Of a DNA stretch of 16,908 nucleotides, positions 10,307 through 16,879 are shown piece by piece. The notes beneath the pieces were generated by a model. That model worked only from the letters and a program-made list of their open reading frames with translations, was not told the DNA's origin and made no database searches. Every line of letters starts with the position of its first letter. Within the stretch, counting starts at the first letter, position 1. Origin of the DNA: Yinghuangia elevatio. GTDB taxonomy: Bacteria; Actinomycetota; Actinomycetes; Streptomycetales; Streptomycetaceae. The stretch is taken from positions 1 to 16,908 of the forward strand of contig NZ_JBEZFP010000182.1 of the NCBI RefSeq assembly GCF_040649515.1, given 5' to 3'. Made by a program: the position numbers and the translations under genes.

Positions 10307-10385
10307 ATCTGCGGGGATCCGCGGGATTACGCTGCCAAAAGCGGCAAAACCTCAATCTGAAGGTCGACTCGAGAGTGAGACTTTG

Positions 10386-11216
10386 ATGGTGCAGCCCTTC
10401 GGCGCCCGCCTGCGCGCCGCGATGGACGAACGCGGCCCGCTGTGCGTCGGCATCGACCCCCACGCGGCGCTCCTCCGGGGGTGGGGTCTCGACGACGACA
10501 TCGACGGGCTGGAGGCGTTCACCCGGACCGTGGTCGAGGCGCTCGCAGGCCAGGTCGCGGTCCTCAAGCCGCAGAGCGCGTTCTTCGAGCGCTTCGGCAG
10601 CCGCGGCATCGCGGTCCTGGAGCGCGCCGTCGCCGAGGCACGTGCCGCGGGGGCACTGGTGATCATGGACGCCAAGCGCGGCGACATCGGCTCGACCATG
10701 GCCGGGTACGCGGCGGCATACGTCGACGAGAACAGCCCGCTCGCCTCGGACGCCGTCACCGTGAGCCCGTACCTCGGCTACGGCTCGCTGCGCCCGGTCC
10801 TCGACCTCGCCGAGGAGCACGGCGCCGGCGTCTTCGTCCTCGCCCTGACTTCCAACCCCGAGGGCAGCGAGGTGCAGCGCGCGACCGCGGCCGACGGGAC
10901 CAGCGTGGCGTCGGTGATGCTGCGCCACATCGCCGCCGAGAACGCCAACGCCCCGGTGCTCGGCTCGGTCGGCGCCGTCGTCGGTGCCACGCTCGGCGAC
11001 GTCGGCGTGGACCTCGACATCCACGGCCCGCTGCTCGCCCCCGGCATCGGCGCCCAGGGCGCCACCCCGCAGGACATCCCCACGGTGTTCGGTGACGCCG
11101 CACGCAACGTCGTGCCGAGCGTCAGTCGCGAGATCCTGCGCCACGGGCCGTCCCACGAGGCCCTGCGCGAGGCCGCCCGCCGGTACGCCGACGAGTGCCG
11201 GGCCGCCATCGGCTGA
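10386..11216 (+). CDS. pyrF: Orotidine 5'-phosphate decarboxylase (type 2)
   Basis: A 276-residue TIM-barrel enzyme that decarboxylates OMP to UMP, the last step of the pathway. The type 2 signature is seen as VIMDAKRGDIGSTM, with the catalytic Asp95-x-Lys97 pair and Asp100. The start region MVQPFGARLRAAMDERGPLCVGIDPH and the GAVVGATLGD and LLAPGIGAQGA phosphate-site blocks match actinobacterial PyrF. I place the start at ATG 10386; an in-frame TTG immediately before it (10383) adds one residue and has no separate support. The upstream SD is weak (purine-rich 10371-10379). The 102-nt gap from pyrD holds a GC hairpin and then an A/T-richer stretch. No pyrE is present in the window, so the OMP it uses must come from an enzyme encoded elsewhere. 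Confidence 0.97.
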   Translation: MVQPFGARLRAAMDERGPLCVGIDPHAALLRGWGLDDDIDGLEAFTRTVVEALAGQVAVLKPQSAFFERFGSRGIAVLERAVAEARAAGALVIMDAKRGDIGSTMAGYAAAYVDENSPLASDAVTVSPYLGYGSLRPVLDLAEEHGAGVFVLALTSNPEGSEVQRATAADGTSVASVMLRHIAAENANAPVLGSVGAVVGATLGDVGVDLDIHGPLLAPGIGAQGATPQDIPTVFGDAARNVVPSVSREILRHGPSHEALREAARRYADECRAAIG

Positions 11217-11244
11217 GAGTCCCGTCCGCGGATTCGGCACGGCG

Positions 11245-11263
11245 TGGGCCCACCGTGGGCTCA
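11245..11263. terminator. Hairpin between convergent pyrF and the exported-protein gene
   Basis: TGGGCCCA (11245-11252) pairs with TGGGCTCA (11256-11263), 8 bp with one G-U pair, around the loop CCG. It lies 29 nt after pyrF and 20 nt after the minus-strand stop, and so could serve both converging transcripts. No T-run flanks it. Confidence 0.4.
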
Positions 11264-11286
11264 GGTCGGGCTCAGGTCGGGCTCAG
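11257..11286. repeat. 11-bp tandem repeat across the minus-strand stop codon
   Basis: GGGCTCAGGTC occurs at 11257-11267 and 11268-11278, and a third partial copy GGGCTCAG at 11279-11286. The third copy contains the TGA stop of the minus-strand gene (complement of 11283-11285). Such short repeats can arise by replication slippage, and copy number may vary between strains. Confidence 0.8.
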
Positions 11287-12140
11287 AAGCGCCCGTCGGG
11301 GTCGCGGCGCACGACGGCGAAGCCCACCCCGGCCACCGCGACCGCGGCGATGAGAGCGCCACCGGAATAGAGGATCAGGTTCGTGCCGTCGGTCGCCCCC
11401 GAGGCGGCCTGCGACTTCGAGGGCCACAGGCCCCGTCCGGACGTCGCCGCGGCCGGGCTCGGGGCGCCGGAGCCGGTCGAGCCGGCGGCGAGGCCGGCGG
11501 TGCCGCGCGACGACGTGTCCCCGCCGGTCCCGGAGTCCGTCCCGGAGTTCGCCCCGGCGGCCGCGGTGTCCGTCGCGGTACGGGCGTCCGGCCCGGTCTG
11601 CGGGTTCGCGGGCGCCGGCACCGCGGGCACCTCGATGCGGCCGCTCTGGTTGCCGTAGCGCATGTCGACGTACGGGTGCCCGTCGTCGACCAGCAGGTAG
11701 TGCCAGCCCGACGTCGGGCTGGCCAACGGCCCGTTCCGGCCCGGTGCCAGCACGCCCACCCAGCCGCCGCCGGCCGTGCGGATCGTCGCCGAAGGGCTTC
11801 CGGCCTCCGACGAGACGGTGATGTTGTCGCCGTACTCGGTCACGTAGACGCTCTTGCCGGGCGCCGACGACACGCGTTTGGCGCCCAGTTCGCCGGGGGA
11901 CCGCGTCGGCTGCTCCGCGACGGCGCTCTCGTCGGCAGTCGCGGTGGAGGACGGCGCCGCGGTTGCCGCCACGGCCGGAGCCGGCGAAGCGTCCACCGCG
12001 CTCGAAACCGCGACCCCGGTCGAAGGAGTCGACGCGCCCGCGGTCGGGGCGATCAGGAACACGGCCGCCGACATCGCCGCGGCCGCTCCCGCCGTCGCCG
12101 CAAGCCGGGCGGCGATACGGCGGCTGCGCTGCGGCGACAT
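11283..12140 (-). CDS. Exported protein with C-terminal membrane anchor, function unknown
   Basis: A 285-residue protein that I do not recognise. The ATG at 12138-12140 (complement) has GGGAGG six to eleven bases upstream. Residues 1-36 form a signal peptide: a basic n-region (RSRRIAAR), an Ala-rich core and a probable cut after AGA36. The RR pair loosely resembles a Tat motif. An Ala/Thr/Ser/Pro-rich low-complexity stretch (about 37-85) leads into one compact domain (about 88-172), rich in Gly, Val, Tyr and Trp (SVYVTEYGDN...GWHYLLVDDGHPYVDMRYGNQ). A second Gly/Ser/Thr/Ala linker (about 175-250) ends in a transmembrane helix at 255-277 followed by RR and a short tail. There is no LPxTG or LAxTG sortase motif. 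The plan suggests a surface domain held off the membrane on a flexible, wall-spanning stalk. It diverges from cseA with 205 bp between starts, so a link to envelope sensing is plausible but unproven. Confidence 0.85.
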   Translation of the reverse strand: MSPQRSRRIAARLAATAGAAAAMSAAVFLIAPTAGASTPSTGVAVSSAVDASPAPAVAATAAPSSTATADESAVAEQPTRSPGELGAKRVSSAPGKSVYVTEYGDNITVSSEAGSPSATIRTAGGGWVGVLAPGRNGPLASPTSGWHYLLVDDGHPYVDMRYGNQSGRIEVPAVPAPANPQTGPDARTATDTAAAGANSGTDSGTGGDTSSRGTAGLAAGSTGSGAPSPAAATSGRGLWPSKSQAASGATDGTNLILYSGGALIAAVAVAGVGFAVVRRDPDGRF

Positions 12141-12332
12141 GGTGCCCTCCCGAGGGGGTGACGCGGCCCGGTGCCGCGGCGACGCCTCGACGGTACGGGC
12201 CGCGAACCACCCCCAAACGCGCTGCGACCAGGGCGATTCGCGACTGCCGGAAGGCCGATGGGCGGCTGTTACACGACCGACGCCTTGCTGACGCATATGG
12301 GCGCACCGAGACGACAAATGGCGATATTCGGT

Positions 12333-12354
12333 CATGATGTGACACGTGATCATG
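12333..12354. promoter_or_regulatory. Interrupted palindrome over the cseA start
   Basis: CATGAT (12333-12338) and ATCATG (12349-12354) are perfect inverted half-sites with a 10-nt spacer that includes CACGTG. The right half overlaps the cseA start codons (GTG 12346, ATG 12352). No Shine-Dalgarno is visible before cseA, so the message may be leaderless or start very close. The element could be an operator or an RNA hairpin at the start site. I see nothing else nameable in the 205-bp divergent region 12141-12345 apart from the minus-strand SD. Confidence 0.35.
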
Positions 12355-13173
12355 CGCTCCAACGCCCGCCGGAGACCCCCCTCCCGGCCCGCGCCCCCGC
12401 CGCACGCGGGACGTCCCCGCACCTCCCGGTCGCGTGTCCGCGCGACCGTCGCGGTGGTGCCCGCGGTCCTCGCGGCGGGCCTGTTCGCGGCCGCCTGCGG
12501 CGACGGCACCGGCGTCGTCGACGCGGGTGAGGCGCGCAAGGTGGTGCCGCCCCCGACCGCCCAGCCGCTGTGGGCCGACCAGACCGTCCCGGTGCCGCCG
12601 CAGGAGCCCGCGGCCACACCCTCCCCGGGGGCGACGACGCCGGAGCGGCCCGCGCCGACGCCCGTGCCGGTCGCCGTACCCGAGGGGGACGACGTTCGCG
12701 GACTCGACGCCCGCGCCGTGATGCTGGCCGACCCCCTGGTCGACACCGACGCGAAGACAGAGGTGCGGCGCTGCCCGGACGCGTGCGGATTGCGCCCGCC
12801 GGTGTACCGCGACCTGACCGGGGACGGGCGGCCGGAGCTGATCACCTCGGTCACCGACCGGCGCGGCGGGACCGGCACGTACGCGTACACCATCGCGGGC
12901 GGACAGGTTTTCGACATCTTCTGGTACTTCGGCGACCACTATGCCGTCGACGGCCTCGGCGAGGACCTGGTCGTCCGACAGGCGGTCGCCGCACCCGGCG
13001 ACGCGCGCGAGAACCCGAGCCTGCTGTACCGCACCCGCTTCCGCTGGAACGGCCGCGAGATGGAGCCGATCGGCACCGAGACCGAGTTCCGTCAGCAACC
13101 GCCCCTGGTGCCCAACGGCGGTAGCCCGTCGGCGAGTCCATCGGCCACCACGACCCCGGGAAGCACCCCGTGA
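12346..13173 (+). CDS. cseA: CseA-type lipoprotein of the cell-envelope stress system
   Basis: A 275-residue predicted lipoprotein. After an unusually long Arg-rich n-region (about 1-34), a hydrophobic segment ends in LFAAAC with lipidation Cys51. Ala rather than Leu at -3 is a tolerated lipobox variant. A Pro/Thr/Ala-rich linker (about 64-112) precedes the conserved part: LADPLVDTDAKTEVRRC, VYRDLTGDGRPELITSV, GTGTYAYTI and GEDLVVRQAV. This pattern resembles S. coelicolor CseA, which dampens signalling to CseC at the outer face of the membrane; the comparison is from memory. Position supports it: the stop overlaps cseB by 4 nt and cseC follows. A Ser/Thr/Pro tail closes the protein. The start is taken at GTG 12346; ATG 12352 is an alternative. 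In S. coelicolor sigE precedes cseA, but here the neighbour is a divergent exported-protein gene. Confidence 0.72.
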   Translation: MIMRSNARRRPPSRPAPPPHAGRPRTSRSRVRATVAVVPAVLAAGLFAAACGDGTGVVDAGEARKVVPPPTAQPLWADQTVPVPPQEPAATPSPGATTPERPAPTPVPVAVPEGDDVRGLDARAVMLADPLVDTDAKTEVRRCPDACGLRPPVYRDLTGDGRPELITSVTDRRGGTGTYAYTIAGGQVFDIFWYFGDHYAVDGLGEDLVVRQAVAAPGDARENPSLLYRTRFRWNGREMEPIGTETEFRQQPPLVPNGGSPSASPSATTTPGSTP

Positions 13174-13913
13174 ACGACGCCCCCGGCGACCCCCGCGTCC
13201 TCCTCGCCGAGGACGACGACGTCATCCGCGAGGCCACCGCCCTCGCGCTGCAGCGGTACGGATTCCAGGTCGGCACCGTCGCCGACGGCCTGACCGCCCT
13301 GGAGGTCTTCCGCACCGATCCGCCCGACGTGGTCGTCACCGACGTGATGATGCCCGGCCTCGACGGCGTCGGGCTGACCCGGCGGATCCGGGAGAGCAGC
13401 ACCGTCCCGATCATCATGGTCACCGCCCGCGCCGACCCCATCGACATGGTGTCGGGCCTGGAGGCCGGCGCCGACGACTACATCACCAAGCCGTTCGAGA
13501 GCGCCGTCCTCGTCGCCCGGATCCGGGCCGTCCTGCGCCGCGTCGGACCGTCGCCGGCCGCCGCCGGTGCGTCCGACCCGGCGCCGACGACTGCGGAACC
13601 CCCGGAGCAGACGCCGCGGCCACCGTCGGGAGTGCGCGTCGTAGGGGACCTGGAGGTCGACACCGACGCCCTCCACGTGCGCGTCGACGGCAGTCCCGTA
13701 CAGCTCACCCCCACCGAGATGCGCCTGCTACTGGAGTTCAGCGCGGCCCCCGGCATCGTGCTCGACCGGGACACGCTGCTCGAACGCGTGTGGGACTACC
13801 AGTGGGGCGGCGACACGCGCGTGGTCGACGTCCACGTGCAGAGGCTGCGCGGCAAGATCGGCGCCGACCGCATCGAGACGGTGCGCGGCTTCGGCTACAA
13901 GCTGCGGCGGTAG
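13170..13913 (+). CDS. cseB: CseB-like OmpR-family response regulator
   Basis: A 247-residue response regulator. The receiver domain (about 8-125) shows the acidic pocket in AEDDDVIREAT, the phosphoacceptor Asp58 in VVVTDVMMPGLDG, the switch Thr in MVTARAD and Lys107 in YITKPFE. A Pro/Ala-rich linker (about 128-152) joins a winged-helix Trans_Reg_C domain (about 153-247) with LTPTEMRLLLEFSAAPG, DTRVVDVHVQRLRGKIG and IETVRGFGYKLRR. Both domains, including VWDYQWGGDTRVVDVHVQRLR, closely match S. coelicolor CseB, which activates sigE in response to cell-wall damage. The GTG start overlaps the cseA stop and has GGGAAG six bases upstream. With no sigE alongside, its target promoter must be elsewhere in the genome. 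Confidence 0.88.
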   Translation: MNDAPGDPRVLLAEDDDVIREATALALQRYGFQVGTVADGLTALEVFRTDPPDVVVTDVMMPGLDGVGLTRRIRESSTVPIIMVTARADPIDMVSGLEAGADDYITKPFESAVLVARIRAVLRRVGPSPAAAGASDPAPTTAEPPEQTPRPPSGVRVVGDLEVDTDALHVRVDGSPVQLTPTEMRLLLEFSAAPGIVLDRDTLLERVWDYQWGGDTRVVDVHVQRLRGKIGADRIETVRGFGYKLRR

Positions 13914-13915
13914 CG

Positions 13916-15226
13916 GTGCCCGACGACATGGCCGACCGCCGGTCGCGGCGGCCGATCCGCGGCTTCCGCCCGTCCATCCGGCTGCGCATCGCGGTGGCGA
14001 TCGCAGCCGTCTCCTGCGTGGTCGCCACCGTGCTCGGCGTGCTCGTGCACGAGACCTCGCAGCGGCAACGGCTGGACCGGGGGCGGGACATCGCGCTGGC
14101 ACGGCTGGACGCGGCGCTCAGCGCCTACGGCCGCACCGGCCAGGTCAGCGGCCCCGGCGCCGCGGTCGACGACCCCGAACTGCCGGCCGCGCTGCGCCGG
14201 GTGCTGGCCAAGGGCCACCAGGGCACCGTGCTGGTCCGGGGGCCGGTCGGCCAGGAGGTCTGGGCCGCCGCGCCGGTCGAGGACCACGTGGTCTCGACGC
14301 GGCTCGAATACGCCCTCGTCGCCGGCTCCGGCGCCGACCTCGACCGGGCGATCGTCGCCTCCGCGCTGTTCGCGGTCGGGGTGACGGTGCTCGTCGGCGT
14401 GGCCGCGTCCGCCGGCATCAGCCGTCGCCTGCGGCACGTGCAGCGCACCTCGCGGCGCATCGCCGACGGCGACCTCGACGCGCGCGTCGGCCGGATCGGC
14501 GGGCGCGACGAAGTCAGCGACCTGGCCGCGTCGGTGGACCGCATGGCCGAGGCGCTCCAGGAACGCCTGCGGTCCGAGCAGCGCTTCACCGCCGATGTCG
14601 CGCACGAACTGCGTACGCCCCTGACCGGCCTGGTCACCGCCGCGGAGCTGCTGCCCGCGTCCCGCCCGACCGAGCTGGTCCACGACCGCGTGCGCGCACT
14701 CCAGGCGCTGGTCGAGGATCTGCTGGAGGTGTCGCGGCTCGACGCCGCGGGGGAGACCGCCGAGGTACGCGCCTTCCGCCTCGGCGCCGCGGTCCGCCGC
14801 GTGGTCGCCGCCGCGGAGGCGGCCGGCGCCGGGCCGACCCGGTTCGAGCTCGTCGCGGACGCCGTCGTCGAGACCGACGGCCGCCGCCTGGACCGGATCC
14901 TCGGCAACCTCGTGGTCAACGCGCACCGGCACGGCGCGCCCCCGGTCGAGGTCGTCGTCGACGGGCACACCGTGACCGTGCGGGACCACGGGCCCGGCTT
15001 TCCGCCCGACCTGCTGGACCACGGGCCGCAGCGGTTCCGCTCGGGCCACCGCGAGCGCGGGCGCGGTACGGGCCTGGGCCTGACGATCGCGATCGGGCAG
15101 GCCCGGGTGATCGGCGCGGAGCTGGACTTCGGCACGGCCGTCGGCGGCGGGGCGCTCGCGGTGCTCGTGCTGCCGGGCCCGCAGGACGACGGCCCTGCCC
15201 CGGAATCGGGAGAGAGGTATCCGTAG
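13916..15226 (+). CDS. cseC: CseC-like sensor histidine kinase
   Basis: A 436-residue membrane kinase. TM1 is at about 25-44, an extracytoplasmic sensor loop at about 45-145, TM2 at about 146-166, and HAMP at about 167-218. The HisKA block ADVAHELRTP carries the phosphorylated His230. The ATPase domain shows the N box (Asn331, Asn335 in GNLVVNAHRHG), DHGPGFP at 357-363 and GTGLGL at 384-389. The loop segment DDPELPAALRRVLAKGHQGTVLV...VWAAAPVEDHVVS mirrors that of S. coelicolor CseC, which responds to vancomycin and other wall-acting agents. The chain stops soon after the kinase core, lacking the long C-terminal tail I recall for S. coelicolor CseC. I choose GTG 13916, 2 nt after the cseB stop; ATG 13928 is possible and would lose four residues. 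Confidence 0.88.
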   Translation: MPDDMADRRSRRPIRGFRPSIRLRIAVAIAAVSCVVATVLGVLVHETSQRQRLDRGRDIALARLDAALSAYGRTGQVSGPGAAVDDPELPAALRRVLAKGHQGTVLVRGPVGQEVWAAAPVEDHVVSTRLEYALVAGSGADLDRAIVASALFAVGVTVLVGVAASAGISRRLRHVQRTSRRIADGDLDARVGRIGGRDEVSDLAASVDRMAEALQERLRSEQRFTADVAHELRTPLTGLVTAAELLPASRPTELVHDRVRALQALVEDLLEVSRLDAAGETAEVRAFRLGAAVRRVVAAAEAAGAGPTRFELVADAVVETDGRRLDRILGNLVVNAHRHGAPPVEVVVDGHTVTVRDHGPGFPPDLLDHGPQRFRSGHRERGRGTGLGLTIAIGQARVIGAELDFGTAVGGGALAVLVLPGPQDDGPAPESGERYP

Positions 15227-15453
15227 TGCGTCGCCGTCGCGTCCCGTTGCGTCGTCGATGAGTGGTTCCACAGGTTAAGGACCGCTCGCAGTTTTGTTAC
15301 TTTTATTGCGAAGTATCCGTTCTTCAAGGCCGAACGTGCTGTCGATTCGTCCGCCAAAGATGCCCTGGGGTGGTCTTTTCGGCAGATTCGGACGACGCGG
15401 CGCGTTCCGCGGACTAGGCTCCCTCACAAGCTCACTCGGTCGAGCGTTTCGCG

Positions 15454-15482
15454 TTGCCGCGGGCGCTGTGACCAGCTAGGTT
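15454..15482 (+). promoter_or_regulatory. Probable mihF promoter
   Basis: TTGCCG (15454-15459) and TAGGTT (15477-15482) are separated by 17 nt, close to the Streptomyces vegetative TTGACN/TAGRRT pattern. Transcription would start near 15489, leaving a leader of about 70 nt that begins with the hairpin at 15491-15515. Confidence 0.6.
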
Positions 15483-15490
15483 CCACAGTT

Positions 15491-15515
15491 GCGGTGGCCC
15501 AAGAGGGGCAACCGC
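15491..15515 (+). other. Hairpin at the 5' end of the mihF leader
   Basis: GCGGTGGCCC (15491-15500) pairs with GGGCAACCGC (15506-15515), 10 bp with a single G-A mismatch, around the loop AAGAG. It would sit 2-3 nt from the predicted transcription start, a position typical of mRNA-stabilising 5' hairpins. A protein-binding site is another possibility. Confidence 0.45.
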
Positions 15516-15558
15516 GGCCCATAACCATCCGGTGTATCGAAGTCCGAGGTGACACGGC

Positions 15559-15876
15559 GTGGCTCTTCCGCCCCTGACCCCCGAACAGCGCGCAGCCGCG
15601 CTCGCGAAGGCCGCTGAGGCTCGGCGGGAGCGTGCCGCGGTGAAGAACCGCCTGAAGCACTCCAACGCCTCGCTGAGCGAGGTGATCAAGGAGGGCCAGA
15701 CCAACGACGTCGTCGGGAAGATGAAGGTCTCGGCTCTGCTCGAGTCCCTCCCCGGCGTCGGCAAGGTGCGCGCCAAGCAGCTGATGGAGAAGCTGAACAT
15801 CTCCGAGACCCGTCGCGTGCGGGGCCTCGGGTCGAACCAGATCGCGTCGCTCGAGCGCGAGTTCGGCGGGAAGTAG
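15559..15876 (+). CDS. mihF: mIHF, actinobacterial integration host factor (nucleoid-associated protein)
   Basis: A 105-residue nucleoid-associated protein that binds and bends DNA without strong sequence preference; in S. coelicolor (sIHF) it affects topology, sporulation septation and antibiotic production. It is unrelated to E. coli IHF. The N-terminal helix (MALPPLTPEQRAAALAKAAEARRERA) is followed by the helix-two-turns-helix core LLESLPGVGKVRAKQLMEKLNI and the conserved RRVRGLGSNQIASLEREFG end. The sequence and length match S. coelicolor sIHF almost throughout. The GTG start at 15559 has GAGGTGA 8 nt upstream. It has its own promoter and leader hairpin, and gmk follows after 78 nt. Confidence 0.97.
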   Translation: MALPPLTPEQRAAALAKAAEARRERAAVKNRLKHSNASLSEVIKEGQTNDVVGKMKVSALLESLPGVGKVRAKQLMEKLNISETRRVRGLGSNQIASLEREFGGK

Positions 15877-15954
15877 TCCCCGCTGTGGGACCACGTCCTT
15901 CCGGGCCCGGCACATCGCGACCGGCCTCAGCAGAACGGCACTGAGAACAGCACC

Positions 15955-16521
15955 ATGCACGACTCACAGCAGCAGCGTCGGCTCACCGTGCTCTCCGGCC
16001 CCTCCGGGGTCGGCAAGAGCACGGTGGTCGCGCATCTCCGCGGCCGGCACCCCGAGGTGTGGCTGTCGGTGTCCGCGACCACCCGCAAGCCCCGGCCCGG
16101 TGAGATCGACGGTGTGCAGTACCACTTCGTCGACGACGAGCAGTTCGACAAGCTCGTGGCCGCCGACGAACTCCTGGAGTGGGCCGAGTTCGCGGGGAAC
16201 CGCTACGGCACGCCGCGCCAGGCGGTCCTGGACCGCCAGGAGGCCGGCGTCGCGACCCTGCTGGAGATCGAACTCGAGGGGGCCCGGCAGATCCGCCGGG
16301 CGATGCCGGACGCACTCCTGGTCTTCCTCGCGCCGCCTTCCTGGGACGAGCTGGTCCGCCGGCTGGTCGGACGCGGCACCGAGTCGCCGGAGGTCATCGA
16401 GCGCCGCCTCGCGCAGGCGAAGGTGGAACTGGCCGCGGAGTCCGAATTCGACGTGACACTCGTGAACACGTCCGTCGAGGATGTCTCGCGCGAACTGCTA
16501 GCCTTGATGAACGTTTCCTGA
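15955..16521 (+). CDS. gmk: Guanylate kinase
   Basis: A 188-residue enzyme that phosphorylates GMP to GDP with ATP. The P-loop GPSGVGKST is at residues 15-23. The GMP-binding blocks follow: SVSATTRKPRPGEIDGVQYHFV, the FLEW-equivalent LLEWAEFAGNRYGTP, and LLEIELEGARQIR, in place of the common LEIDVQGA. The lid and C-terminal helices are complete, and the length is normal for actinobacteria. ATG 15955 has only a weak SD (GAGA, 8 nt away), so it may be co-transcribed with mihF and translated modestly. In S. coelicolor, as here, it lies between mihF and rpoZ, linking guanine nucleotide supply to the RNA polymerase omega gene. Confidence 0.97.
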   Translation: MHDSQQQRRLTVLSGPSGVGKSTVVAHLRGRHPEVWLSVSATTRKPRPGEIDGVQYHFVDDEQFDKLVAADELLEWAEFAGNRYGTPRQAVLDRQEAGVATLLEIELEGARQIRRAMPDALLVFLAPPSWDELVRRLVGRGTESPEVIERRLAQAKVELAAESEFDVTLVNTSVEDVSRELLALMNVS

Positions 16522-16590
16522 ATCGATAGAGATCCCTGTCGTCGTGTGGTGCACGCCCACGGCCGAGGGTCGTTAGGGAAGGCCCCCGCC

Positions 16591-16854
16591 TTGTCAGTCA
16601 CCTCCTCCGCGCCCGAAGGCATCATCAACCCGCCGATCGACCAGCTCCTCGAGGTCACCGACTCGAAGTACAGCCTGGTCATCTACGCGGCGAAGCGTGC
16701 GCGGCAGATCAACGCGTACTACTCGCAGCTCGGCGAGGGCCTGCTGGAGTACGTCGGCCCGCTCGTCGACACCCACGTGCACGAGAAGCCGCTCTCGATC
16801 GCCATGCGCGAGATCAACTCCGGCATGCTCACCGCGGAGCCCATCGAGGGCTGA
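16591..16854 (+). CDS. rpoZ: RNA polymerase omega subunit
   Basis: An 87-residue omega chain that clamps the beta' subunit during assembly of RNA polymerase; in Streptomyces its loss impairs growth and differentiation. The core APEGIINPPIDQLLEVTDSKYSLVIYAAKRARQINAYYSQLGEGLLEYVGPLVDTHVHEKPLSIAMREIN is almost the same as the S. coelicolor protein. I choose the rare start TTG 16591 because it gives the family N-terminus and AGGGAAGG lies 8 nt upstream. A GTG at 16546 in the same frame would add 15 non-conserved residues and lacks an SD. The gene lies 69 nt after gmk. In related genomes coaBC comes next, beyond this window. Confidence 0.93.
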   Translation: MSVTSSAPEGIINPPIDQLLEVTDSKYSLVIYAAKRARQINAYYSQLGEGLLEYVGPLVDTHVHEKPLSIAMREINSGMLTAEPIEG

Positions 16855-16862
16855 GGCCCTCC

Positions 16863-16879
16863 GCGGCCCGCGAGGCCGC
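16863..16879 (+). terminator. GC hairpin after rpoZ
   Basis: GCGGCC (16863-16868) pairs with GGCCGC (16874-16879) around a 5-nt loop, 8 nt after the rpoZ stop. It is short and without a U-tract, so it is a weak terminator candidate. Confidence 0.3.

Larger units (their letters stand above)
15227..15558 (+). other. Non-coding stretch between cseC and mihF
   Basis: This 332-nt interval has no convincing gene. A 61-codon frame at 15294-15479 lacks an SD and any family character. It opens with GCGTC/CGTCG-rich sequence. Next comes a strikingly A/T-rich tract at about 15290-15317 (GTTTTGTTACTTTTATTGCG), flanked by TCGCA and TGCGA inverted 5-mers (15286-15290, 15307-15311). A TAGGCT hexamer at 15415-15420 could be a -10, but has no good -35. 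The best promoter and a leader hairpin are listed separately. No clear terminator for cseC was found. Confidence 0.7.

Noticed and set aside
10383..10385. TTG as the pyrF start
   Set aside because: It lies directly beside ATG 10386, adds one residue, and has no separate evidence.
12141..12917. Long N-terminal extension of the exported-protein gene reading through the divergent cseA region
   Set aside because: The start at 12140 is directly followed by a clean signal peptide and preceded by GGGAGG; the extension is antisense to cseA.
15294..15479. Possible 61-residue gene between cseC and mihF
   Set aside because: There is no SD, no recognisable domain, and it overlaps the predicted mihF promoter.
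16546..16590. Upstream GTG start for rpoZ
   Set aside because: It adds 15 residues not present in known omega subunits and has no SD; the TTG at 16591 has both support from homology and an SD.
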